DNA from: Pseudomonadota bacterium
Lineage (GTDB): Bacteria; Pseudomonadota; Gammaproteobacteria; Steroidobacterales; Steroidobacteraceae
Direction: 5' to 3'
NCBI GenBank assembly: GCA_023423935.1
Contig: JAFAEQ010000026.1
Location: forward strand, 1 to 46,751
DNA: 46,751 bases
Shown: piece after piece, positions 7,843 through 15,508 of the stretch
Layout of the letters: each line of letters opens with the position of its first letter
How positions within the stretch are numbered: the stretch's first letter is position 1
Notes under the pieces: model-generated
What the model was told of the DNA's origin: nothing
The model's input: only the letters and a program-made list of their open reading frames with translations
Databases searched by the model: none
Program-made: the position numbers and the translations under genes

Positions 7843-9135
7843 ATGCGGCGCGTCGTCTGGTCCACGTTGCTTGCCCTGCTGGCGTCCGATGCCTTTGCGC
7901 AGATCCCTGTGACGACTCTCGATGAGGCAGCGCAGAAACTGCAACCGAAGATCATCGAATGGCGGCGCGATCTCCACGCTCATCCTGAACTGAGCAATCG
8001 CGAGGTGCGCACATCGCAGCGGGTGGCAAAGCATCTGCGCGCGCTCGGTCTCGAAGTGAAAACAGGCGTGGGTCTCACCGGCGTCGCAGGTCTGCTCAAA
8101 GGTGCGCACCCCGGACCTACGATTGCATTGCGAGCAGACATGGACGCACTGCCGGTTACCGAGCAGGTCGATCTGCCGTTCAAGTCCACAGTGACCAGTC
8201 AATTCCGCGGCGAAACGGTCGGTGTCATGCACGCCTGCGGACACGATGCGCACACGGCCATGCTGATGGGCGTCGCCGAAATTTTGGCGGCACGTCGCGA
8301 ACAACTACGCGGGCAGGTCCTGTTTATTTTTCAGCCCGCAGAAGAAGGCGCGCCTGAAGGCGAAACGGGAGGCGCGCAACGCATGCTCGCGGAAGGCCTG
8401 TTCGATATCGCGAAGCCCGAGGCAGTCTTCGGGTTGCACGTGATCGCATCCTTGCCGACGGGTGTGATCGGCTATCGCTCGGGTCCGATGATGGCCGGTT
8501 CCGACAGCTTCACGATCAAAGTTCAGGGCCAGCAAACACACGGCTCGCGTCCGTGGGGCGGCGTCGATCCGATCGTTGCCGCCTCGCAGATCGTCGTGAA
8601 TCTGCAGAGCATCGTGAGCCGGCAGATCGACATCACGGCGCTGCCGGCGGTCATCAGTGTCGGCGCCATCAAAGGCGGAATCCGCTTCAACATCATTCCG
8701 GATTCGGTCGAGATGATCGGCACGATCCGCACCTTCGACGACACGATGCGTGCAGAGATCATTCGCAACATGAAGCGAACGGCCGAGAGCACTGCGCAGG
8801 CGAGCGGCGCCAGCGCAACGCTGCAGGTTCGGGACAATCACATCCCTCCCGTCATCAACGATCCGCAGCTCACCGAACGCTCGTTGCCCTCGCTCGAACG
8901 CGTCGCCGGCAAGAACAACGTGCGGATGATCAGCCTGCAAACCACCGCCGAGGACTTCTCGTTCTATGGCGCCGAGGTACCCGCACTCTTTTTCTGGGTC
9001 GGCATCACGCCGCCCGATCGCAATCCCGAAAAGGCGGCGTTCAATCATTCCCCGCTGTTCTACGTCGATGAATCCGCAATGGAGCTGGGCACGCGCGCCA
9101 TGCTGGCCGTGGCCACGGATTATCTGCAGCGATAA
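7843..9135 (+). CDS. Exported M20 family amidohydrolase
   Basis: A 430-residue M20D-type metallo-amidohydrolase (hippurate / N-acyl-amino-acid hydrolase group). Residues 1-20 form a signal peptide ending AFAQ, so the enzyme is probably periplasmic, which is unusual since many relatives are cytoplasmic. Family signatures are all present: RRDLHAHPEL (about 41-50), RADMDALP (97-104), MHACGHDAHTAM (129-140) and QPAEEG (164-169) with the catalytic Glu, plus a C-terminal NHSP metal-ligand segment. The ATG at 7843 has a GGAGA site 6 bases upstream. It would hydrolyse N-acyl or N-aryl amino acids, or short peptides, with a two-metal centre; the true substrate is not deducible. It stands alone, about 100 bp downstream of the SOS box, which points the other way. 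Confidence 0.92.
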   Translation: MRRVVWSTLLALLASDAFAQIPVTTLDEAAQKLQPKIIEWRRDLHAHPELSNREVRTSQRVAKHLRALGLEVKTGVGLTGVAGLLKGAHPGPTIALRADMDALPVTEQVDLPFKSTVTSQFRGETVGVMHACGHDAHTAMLMGVAEILAARREQLRGQVLFIFQPAEEGAPEGETGGAQRMLAEGLFDIAKPEAVFGLHVIASLPTGVIGYRSGPMMAGSDSFTIKVQGQQTHGSRPWGGVDPIVAASQIVVNLQSIVSRQIDITALPAVISVGAIKGGIRFNIIPDSVEMIGTIRTFDDTMRAEIIRNMKRTAESTAQASGASATLQVRDNHIPPVINDPQLTERSLPSLERVAGKNNVRMISLQTTAEDFSFYGAEVPALFFWVGITPPDRNPEKAAFNHSPLFYVDESAMELGTRAMLAVATDYLQR

Positions 9136-9187
9136 GGACGAGCGATGCGCGTGAGTCTTCGCAATGGATTGCGTTATTCGCCGCTGA

Positions 9188-9598
9188 TGGCACGATCGAA
9201 TCTATGCACAATGGCGTGGCGGCTCGTATGCCAACGCCATGCGAGCAATCGATGCCGAAGTCGCCGCTGCAAGCGATCCGCTCAGCGAATAGCGGCGGCT
9301 TCATGAGCAGACGAGTCAATGGCCAGATCGGTGGCTATCTGATCATGTTGCGCAGCCACTTCTTCATCGCCTGCTCGAAGCAGGTCGCACCGGTGAAGCG
9401 CTCGATCTTGCACGCGAGCATTTGAGATCGAACACAAGATTCCGGCCTCGCGATGCCTGCGATACCATCGGCCTCGCCCGACTCGCACACGACACCGGAG
9501 ATCATCCGACGGCTCGCGCATTGCTCGTGGACTTCGCGGATACCTGTCCCCGTGATCCGGAGCACACTACCGCAGCACGTCTGCCGCACTCTCTGTAG
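9188..9598 (+). pseudogene. Decayed TPR-like ORF with internal stop
   Basis: One frame is open from 9188 to 9598 except for a TAG at 9290-9292. Before it the translation runs through YANAMRAIDAEVAAASDPLSE; after it come QPLLHRLLEAGRTGEALDLA and ARLAHDTGDHPTARALLVDF, which have the alternating Ala/Leu spacing of tetratricopeptide-type helices, and the frame ends at TAG 9596-9598. Codon choice in this frame is like that of real neighbouring genes, and no start codon with a ribosome site precedes it. It looks like the 3' end of a former gene now interrupted by a nonsense mutation and lacking its 5' part. A sequencing error at 9290 would turn the second half back into a longer ORF, but the missing start would remain. 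Confidence 0.5.
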
Positions 9599-9706
9599 AA
9601 GATGAGTTGTCAACGGAACTGGTTCACTACCTCAATGTCGTAGGAGGCACACACTGGACGGACCAGGATTTCTGTAGCGGGTGCCGGAAGTGCCGGGGGA
9701 ATGGAA

Positions 9707-10696
9707 ATGGCCATGCGCACGGTAGGCTCGAGGACGAATCACGCTTCTTTGTACTCGGCGATGCTGAGCATCGTCGCATTCGCCAGCTGCGCCTATGCAG
9801 CGCCGGGACGCGGCAATCCGCCGCAGCTCGACATTCCGCGGATCCCGCTCGAGCGCACGATCGAGGAACCAGATCATCTCTTTGCCGCACCGACTCGGGC
9901 CGACCGCATCGGTCGCATCATGGCGCCCGTGAAAATCAATGGCCGCGGTCCTTTCCGTCTGGTCGTCGACACCGGCGCGAATCAGTCCGTTCTCACGAGC
10001 TCGCTCGTTCAGGCACTCGGGCTGCAGATCGTTCCCGAGAACAGCGTACGACTGACAGGTGTTACAGGGTCGCTCGTAGTGCCGACCATCACGCTGGATT
10101 CGCTCGAGACCGGCGATCTGCACCAGAAGGGCTTGCGCGTGGCAGTCCTGGGCAACGTGAGTGGCGGCGCCGAAGGAATTCTTGGCATGCAGGGCTTCGG
10201 CGGCAAACGCATCACCGTCGATTTCGTGAACGACAGGATCCAGATCTCCTCATCGCGCGGTCAACGGGCGGGATCCCGGTTCGCGTCGATCCCGGTCCAG
10301 GTGCGTTTCGATCGATTGCTGCTCGCCCACGGCCGCGTCGGCGGCGTCAAGGTCCAGGCGGTCATTGATACCGGCGCCGAGCGCACACTGGGCAACTCGG
10401 CGTTGCGACGCGAGCTCATACGTCGCAAGCGGCTGCCCGAAGCACCCGTCATGGCAGGTGTCATCGGCGTCACCGAAGCCGAACAGCGCGGTGATGCCAT
10501 CTGGACTCGCAAGATTCAGCTCGGCGATGTGACCCTCACCGATGTCAACGTGATCTACGGCGACATGCATGTGTTCAAGGTCTGGAACCTCGACGACGAG
10601 CCTGCAATATTGATCGGCATGGATGTCCTCGGCCTTCTGCACACACTCGTAGTCGACTACCGACTGAAAGAAGTTCAAATCAAGGTGCGTTCCTAA
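9707..10696 (+). CDS. Exported aspartic protease with two retropepsin-type domains
   Basis: A 329-residue exported protein. A signal peptide (about residues 1-32, ending SCAYAA) is followed by two copies of the retropepsin active-site motif: LVVDTGANQSVLT (DTG at 88-90) and AVIDTGAERTLGN (DTG at 221-223). Each is followed by a flap-like and a hydrophobic Ile/Leu-Gly segment (EGILGMQGFG and ILIGMDVLGLL). A single chain with two DTG motifs can form the active site within one molecule, like pepsin, instead of needing a homodimer like viral retropepsins. Bacterial relatives are mostly annotated 'aspartyl protease family' with unknown targets. Start: ATG codons lie at 9701, 9707 and 9713; GGGGGA (9695-9700) is best spaced for 9707. 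The gene is not linked to an operon partner. Confidence 0.85.
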   Translation: MAMRTVGSRTNHASLYSAMLSIVAFASCAYAAPGRGNPPQLDIPRIPLERTIEEPDHLFAAPTRADRIGRIMAPVKINGRGPFRLVVDTGANQSVLTSSLVQALGLQIVPENSVRLTGVTGSLVVPTITLDSLETGDLHQKGLRVAVLGNVSGGAEGILGMQGFGGKRITVDFVNDRIQISSSRGQRAGSRFASIPVQVRFDRLLLAHGRVGGVKVQAVIDTGAERTLGNSALRRELIRRKRLPEAPVMAGVIGVTEAEQRGDAIWTRKIQLGDVTLTDVNVIYGDMHVFKVWNLDDEPAILIGMDVLGLLHTLVVDYRLKEVQIKVRS

Positions 10697-10889
10697 ACGA
10701 AAGCCGCGGCCGTTTCCTTTCGAACACGCAGGCTCGACGCAGTCGCACATCATTGAATCTGCGACGCACGCGCCAATCGCCTCCACCCTCATTCGATCCT
10801 GAATCCAGCGCCGCGACATATAAGGCTGCTCGAGCCTGAAGCGGTGCAGCCAGCTTGCGACCTGCGCTCGCTTCGAGCATCTCATTCCC

Positions 10890-10921
10890 GAATGCACATA
10901 AGCACATTCATTTGTGCATTC
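10890..10921. promoter_or_regulatory. Candidate repressor operator of the efflux operon
   Basis: GAATGCACA (10890-10898) and its exact complement TGTGCATTC (10913-10921) are separated by 14 bases that contain a further GCACATTCAT half-site-like stretch. The site lies about 40-70 bp upstream of a predicted -35. Efflux operons are often controlled by TetR, MarR or LysR regulators binding such palindromes, but no regulator gene is adjacent, so the binding protein is unknown. Confidence 0.45.
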
Positions 10922-10958
10922 CTGATTCGATTTCATGAATGTCGTGCACTCAGCTGGA

Positions 10959-10987
10959 TTGGTCCATCGATCGTGCGTCACTACAGT
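10959..10987 (+). promoter_or_regulatory. Predicted promoter of efflux operon
   Basis: TTGGTC (10959-10964) and TACAGT (10982-10987) are separated by 17 bp, and the adaptor gene's GGGGAG ribosome site and ATG (11026) follow at a sensible distance. Two mismatches in each hexamer make this a moderate prediction. Confidence 0.4.
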
Positions 10988-11025
10988 CGCCTCCCTTAGA
11001 AACGCAAACGGCTGGGGAGTAACCT

Positions 11026-12234
11026 ATGTTGATCCGATCGAACGTACTGAAGAGCGTCGCCATTGCAGTGCCCCTGTCCGTTGCTGCAGCAATCGCGCTG
11101 TCCGGCTGCAAGAGTGAGGCGAATACTCCACCCGCTGCGACGGCAGTTGCGGTGACGGCAGCGGCTGCAATCGAACGCAAGGTCACGGAGTGGGACGAGT
11201 TCACCGGTCGGCTCGAAGCCGTTGAATCGGTGGAGATCCGTCCACGTGTGACGGGCTATATTGAGAGCGTGAACTTTGCCGAAGGCAGCCTCGTAAAAAA
11301 GGACGATCTGCTGTTCGTGATCGATCCTCGACCCTACCGCGCCGCGCTCGATAAGGCGAAAGCCGAGCTGACGCGCGCGACGGCACGCGCGGAACTTGCG
11401 CACAGCGATGCGACGCGCAGCGAAAAGTTGCTGGCGATCAAGGCTGTCTCTCAGGAAGAGTACGACGAGCGATTGAATGCTGCGCGCGAAGCGGATGCGA
11501 ACGTGATCGCCGCACGAGCGGCCGTCGAAGCAGCACAGCTCGATCTGGGCTTCACGCGAGTGACCGCGCCGATCAGCGGACGCATCAGCAAGGCGGCCGT
11601 CACTGCGGGCAATCTCGTGACGGGCGGCTCTGGAAGCGCGCCGTTGCTCACGACCATCGTCTCGGTCGATCCCATCTACGTGAGCTTCGACGGCGACGAG
11701 CAGGTGTATCTCAAGTACACCGAGCTTGCGCGGCGCGGTGATCGACAAAGCTCGCGCGACGCAGCGAATCCCGTGCAGATGGGCCTTGCCAACGAGGAAG
11801 GCTATCCGCACACCGGTTCGATGGTCTTCGTCGACAACCAGATCGATCCGCATACCGGCACGATCCGCGCCCGTGCAGCTTTCTCGAACAAGGAAGGTTT
11901 CTTTACGCCCGGCCTGTTCGCCCGCGTCAAGCTGCTGGGACAGAACTCCTACTCCGCCGTGCTCGTCGATGACCGCGCGATCGGCACGGATCAGAGCCAG
12001 AAGTTCGTGTATGTGATCGACGATGAAAACAAGGTGGCCTATCGCACCGTCAAGATCGGCCGCATCACCGACGGTCTGCGCATCGTGCAGCAGGGACTCG
12101 CGCCGGGCGAGAAAGTCATCGTGAATGGCCTTCAGCGCGTGCATCCGGGCAGCGTCGTTCAGCCGGAACTGGTTGCGATGGATGCGAGACAGGACAACGC
12201 GTCGAAATTCGCGAGCACTCTGAAGCAACAGTGA
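11026..12234 (+). CDS. RND efflux periplasmic adaptor lipoprotein (MexE/AcrA type)
   Basis: A 402-residue membrane-fusion protein. The N-terminal signal ends with lipobox LSGC, so Cys28 should be lipidated and the protein anchored in the inner membrane facing the periplasm. The sequence then shows the beta-barrel and lipoyl half-motifs (EFTGRLEAVESVEIRPRV, GYIESVNFAEGSLVKKDDLL), a coiled-coil hairpin (about residues 100-165, Ala/Glu/Arg-rich) and the second lipoyl half with TRVTAPISGRISK. The EWDEFTGR opening is like MexE. It is the first gene of an adaptor-pump-outer-membrane-channel operon in the MexEF-OprN order. The ATG at 11026 has GGGGAG 6-7 bases upstream. Confidence 0.95.
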   Translation: MLIRSNVLKSVAIAVPLSVAAAIALSGCKSEANTPPAATAVAVTAAAAIERKVTEWDEFTGRLEAVESVEIRPRVTGYIESVNFAEGSLVKKDDLLFVIDPRPYRAALDKAKAELTRATARAELAHSDATRSEKLLAIKAVSQEEYDERLNAAREADANVIAARAAVEAAQLDLGFTRVTAPISGRISKAAVTAGNLVTGGSGSAPLLTTIVSVDPIYVSFDGDEQVYLKYTELARRGDRQSSRDAANPVQMGLANEEGYPHTGSMVFVDNQIDPHTGTIRARAAFSNKEGFFTPGLFARVKLLGQNSYSAVLVDDRAIGTDQSQKFVYVIDDENKVAYRTVKIGRITDGLRIVQQGLAPGEKVIVNGLQRVHPGSVVQPELVAMDARQDNASKFASTLKQQ

Positions 12235-12239
12235 TCGGT

Positions 12240-12321
12240 GATGAGCGAAGGGTGATGCGTCGACAGCCATCCCCGCCCAGTCCTTCTGGCTCATCACACA
12301 TCACTCATCACGCATCACCGA
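12240..12321. repeat. Interrupted inverted GTGATGAG/CTCATCAC repeat
   Basis: The 94-bp gap between adaptor and pump genes contains GTGATGAGCGAAGGGTGATG at its left and CTCATCAC, ACTCATCACGCATCACC at its right, giving several alternative stems (GTGATGAG with CTCATCAC; GTGATGCG with CGCATCAC). A mRNA stem here could uncouple translation of the adaptor from the pump or protect the upstream message. Similar CATCAC iterations recur at 25391 and 43680. Confidence 0.6.
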
Positions 12322-12328
12322 GAAAGCC

Positions 12329-15300
12329 ATGAATCTTTCACGCTTCTTCATCGACCGCCCGATCTTCGCGGCGGTCCTGTCGATCATCATCTTCTTGGTC
12401 GGCGCCATTTCGCTGTGGCAGCTGCCGATCAGCCAGTATCCCGAGGTCGTGCCGCCCTCGGTCGTAGTTCGCGCGCAATACCCGGGGGCAAACCCGAAGG
12501 TGATTGCCGAAACGGTCGCCGCGCCGCTTGAGCAGGAAATCAACGGCGTCGAGAACATGCTGTACATGTCGTCGCTCGGCACGAGCGATGGCTCGATGAT
12601 CCTCACGGTGACCTTCCGCCTCGGCACGGATGTCGATACCGCGCAGGTGCAGGTTCAGAACCGTGTGTCGCAGGCATTGCCGCGACTGCCTGAGGATGTG
12701 CGGCGATTGGGCGTCACCACGCTCAAGGCATCGCCCGATCTGCTGATGGTCGTGCATCTGACTTCGCCGGATCGTCGCTACGACACGGCGTACTTGCGCA
12801 ACTACGCGACGCTGCAGGTCCGCGATGTGCTGGCACGCCTGCGTGGCACGGGTGACGTGCGCCTGTTCGGCTCGGGCGACTACTCCATGCGCGTCTGGCT
12901 CGATCCGGACAAGATCGCGAGCCGCGGCCTGCTTGCGAGCGATGTCGTCAAAGCAATCCGCGAACAGAACGTGCAGGTCGCCGCAGGACAGATCGGCGCG
13001 CAGCCGAATCCCGGCAATTCCGACTATCAGCTCAACGTCACGACCTCCGGCCGACTGATCACCGAGCAGGAGTTCGGCGACATCATCGTGAAGACGCAGC
13101 CCGACGGCTCGGTGACGACCCTCAAAGACGTGGCGCGCATCGAGCTCGGCGTCGGTCAGTATTCATTACGCGCACTGCTCAGCAACCAGCCTGCCGTCGC
13201 GATTCCGATTTCGCAGGCCCCTGGCGCCAATGCGCTCGAGCTCTCGGATGCGGTTCGCGAGACCATGGCCGAGCTCAGCAAGAATTTCCCCGAAGGCATG
13301 TCTTACGAGATCGTGTACGACCCGACGATCTTCGTACGCGATTCGATCAAGGCCGTGATCGAGACGCTGCTCGAAGCCCTGGTGCTGGTCGTGCTGGTGG
13401 TGATCCTGTTCCTGCAAACCTGGCGCGCGTCGATCATTCCGCTGATCGCCGTGCCAGTCTCGATCATCGGCACGTTCGCGCTGATGCTGGCGTTCGGCTT
13501 CTCGATCAACGCGCTGTCGTTGTTCGGACTGGTGCTCGCCATCGGTATCGTCGTCGACGATGCGATCGTCGTCGTGGAGAACGTCGAGCGCAACATCGAA
13601 GCCGGACTCACGCCTCGCGAGGCCACCTACAAGGCGATGCAGGAAGTCAGCGGCCCGATCATTGCGATCGCGCTGGTGTTGGTAGCCGTGTTCGCACCGA
13701 TCGCGTTCATCACGGGACTCACCGGTCAGTTCTACAAGCAGTTCGCGCTGACGATCGCGATCTCGACCGTGATCTCGGCGATCAATTCGCTCACGTTGAG
13801 TCCTGCACTGGCGGCCTTGCTGCTCAAGCCGCATGGATCGCAGCCGGATGCGCTCACGCGCGGCATGAATCGCGTGTTCGGTGGATTCTTCCGCCGCTTC
13901 AATCAATTCTTCGATCGATCCGGCACGAAGTACGTGGGCGGCGTGCGCGGCGTGCTCGCGCACAAGTCCATCGCGATGGGCATCTTCGCCGGCTTGCTGG
14001 TGCTGACCTACGTAATGTTCCAGGTCGTGCCGAAAGGCTTCATCCCGGTCCAGGACAAGCAGTACGTCGTGACGATGATTCAGTTGCCGAATGCGGCATC
14101 GCTCGATCGCACCGAAGAGGTCGTACGTCGCGTCAGCGACATCGGCTTGAAGACACCGGGCGTCGCGAACGCGGTGCAGTTCCCGGGACTGTCCATCGCC
14201 GGTTTCACCAACAGCCCGAACTCGGCCATCGTGTTCTTCGCGCTCGATGACTTCGACAGACGCAAATCGAAGGAACTGTATGGACTGAACATCGCGAACC
14301 AGCTCAACGGCGCGTTCAGCGCGATCCAGGACGCACAGATCGTCGTGTTCCCACCGCCCGCGGTGCAGGGCCTCGGCACCATCGGCGGCTTCAAGCTGCA
14401 ACTCGAGGATCGCGCGGACGTCGGCTACGACGAGCTCTATCGCGCGACGCAAGCGGTCATCGCGAAGGCGCGTCAGCAACCCGAGCTGGTCGGTGTGTTC
14501 TCGAATTACGAGGTAAGCGTTCCGCAGATCCAGGCCGATGTGAATCGCGTCAAAGCCAAGGAGCACGGCATCGCGCTCAACGATGTCTTCGAGACGCTGC
14601 AGGTCTACCTGGGCTCGATGTACGTGAACGATTTCAACCGCTTCGGCCGCACCTATCAGGTGATCGCGCAGGCGGACGCGCCGTACCGATCCAAGGCCGA
14701 GGACATCCTGCGGCTGCAGACACGCAACGCGAACGGCGAGATGCTGCCGCTGGGTTCGATCGTGCGCGTCTCGGAGAGCTACGGCCCGGATCGCGTGTTC
14801 CGCTACAACGGCTATCTGACCGCCGACATCAATGGCGGACCGGCACCCGGCTACTCGACGGGTCAGGCGAAAGCCGCCATGGAAAAGATCCTCGATGAGA
14901 CGCTGCCGAACGGCGTGAAGTACGAGTGGACCGATCTCACGTACCAGGAAGTGATCGCGGGCAACAGCTCGATCTTCGTCTTCCCACTGTGCGTGCTGCT
15001 GGTCGTGCTGGTACTCGCCGCGCTCTATGAGAGCTGGACGCTTCCGCTTGCGATCGTGCTGATCGTGCCGATGGCATTGTTGTCCGCGATTCTGGGCGTG
15101 TGGCTCTCCGGCGGAGACAACAACATCTTCACGCAGATCGCCTTCTTCGTGCTGGTGGGCCTGGCGAGCAAGAACGCGATCCTCATCGTCGAGTTTGCGA
15201 AGGACCGTGAGCAGGCCGGTGTCGATCCGGTCGCCGCAGCGCTCGAGGCCGCACGCCTGCGATTGCGTCCGATTCTGATGACCTCGATCGCCTTCATCAT

Positions 15301-15508
15301 GGGCGTCGTGCCGCTGGTCATCGCCACGGGCGCCGGCGCCGAGATGCGTCACGCCATCGGCATCGCCGTGTTCTCCGGCATGCTCGGTGTCACGTTCTTT
15401 GGCCTGTTCCTGACACCTGTCTTCTACGTACTGCTGCGCGCTGCCGTGAAGCGTCGTGTTCGTCGCGATGTGCCGGCCGGCGCTCTGGAAGGAGCTTCAC
15501 ATGCTTAA
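12329..15508 (+). CDS. RND multidrug efflux pump, HAE1 family (MexF/AcrB type)
   Basis: A 1059-residue inner-membrane proton-drug antiporter, the usual length for the family. It starts with the standard MNLSRFFIDRPIFAAVLSII amphipathic helix plus first membrane span, and has 12 predicted membrane helices with two large periplasmic loops. The proton-relay acidic pair lies in GIVVDDAIVVVENVERN (Asp about residues 410-411) and the matching lysine region in LVGLASKNAILIVEFAKD. Family signatures QYPGANPKVIAETVAAPLEQ and GVENMLYMSS are clear, and the sequence looks most like MexF. It forms a trimer and takes substrates from periplasm or membrane to the outer-membrane channel encoded next. Substrates cannot be inferred safely. 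It overlaps the start of the next gene. Confidence 0.97.
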   Translation: MNLSRFFIDRPIFAAVLSIIIFLVGAISLWQLPISQYPEVVPPSVVVRAQYPGANPKVIAETVAAPLEQEINGVENMLYMSSLGTSDGSMILTVTFRLGTDVDTAQVQVQNRVSQALPRLPEDVRRLGVTTLKASPDLLMVVHLTSPDRRYDTAYLRNYATLQVRDVLARLRGTGDVRLFGSGDYSMRVWLDPDKIASRGLLASDVVKAIREQNVQVAAGQIGAQPNPGNSDYQLNVTTSGRLITEQEFGDIIVKTQPDGSVTTLKDVARIELGVGQYSLRALLSNQPAVAIPISQAPGANALELSDAVRETMAELSKNFPEGMSYEIVYDPTIFVRDSIKAVIETLLEALVLVVLVVILFLQTWRASIIPLIAVPVSIIGTFALMLAFGFSINALSLFGLVLAIGIVVDDAIVVVENVERNIEAGLTPREATYKAMQEVSGPIIAIALVLVAVFAPIAFITGLTGQFYKQFALTIAISTVISAINSLTLSPALAALLLKPHGSQPDALTRGMNRVFGGFFRRFNQFFDRSGTKYVGGVRGVLAHKSIAMGIFAGLLVLTYVMFQVVPKGFIPVQDKQYVVTMIQLPNAASLDRTEEVVRRVSDIGLKTPGVANAVQFPGLSIAGFTNSPNSAIVFFALDDFDRRKSKELYGLNIANQLNGAFSAIQDAQIVVFPPPAVQGLGTIGGFKLQLEDRADVGYDELYRATQAVIAKARQQPELVGVFSNYEVSVPQIQADVNRVKAKEHGIALNDVFETLQVYLGSMYVNDFNRFGRTYQVIAQADAPYRSKAEDILRLQTRNANGEMLPLGSIVRVSESYGPDRVFRYNGYLTADINGGPAPGYSTGQAKAAMEKILDETLPNGVKYEWTDLTYQEVIAGNSSIFVFPLCVLLVVLVLAALYESWTLPLAIVLIVPMALLSAILGVWLSGGDNNIFTQIAFFVLVGLASKNAILIVEFAKDREQAGVDPVAAALEAARLRLRPILMTSIAFIMGVVPLVIATGAGAEMRHAIGIAVFSGMLGVTFFGLFLTPVFYVLLRAAVKRRVRRDVPAGALEGASHA

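Larger units (their letters stand above)
10697..11025. other. Gene-free control region upstream of efflux operon
   Basis: These 329 bases hold no gene. They contain a 32-bp interrupted palindrome (10890-10921) and a plausible sigma-70 promoter (10959-10987), both placed to control the efflux operon that starts at 11026. Confidence 0.6.

Noticed and set aside
7718..7912. 64-residue plus-strand frame across the SOS box
   Set aside because: Overlaps the M20 start in another frame with no motif; the start has no ribosome site.
13166..15352. Long minus-strand frame (728 codons) opposite the RND pump gene
   Set aside because: Antisense shadow of a high-GC gene; His/Arg/Asp/Glu-rich without any domain.
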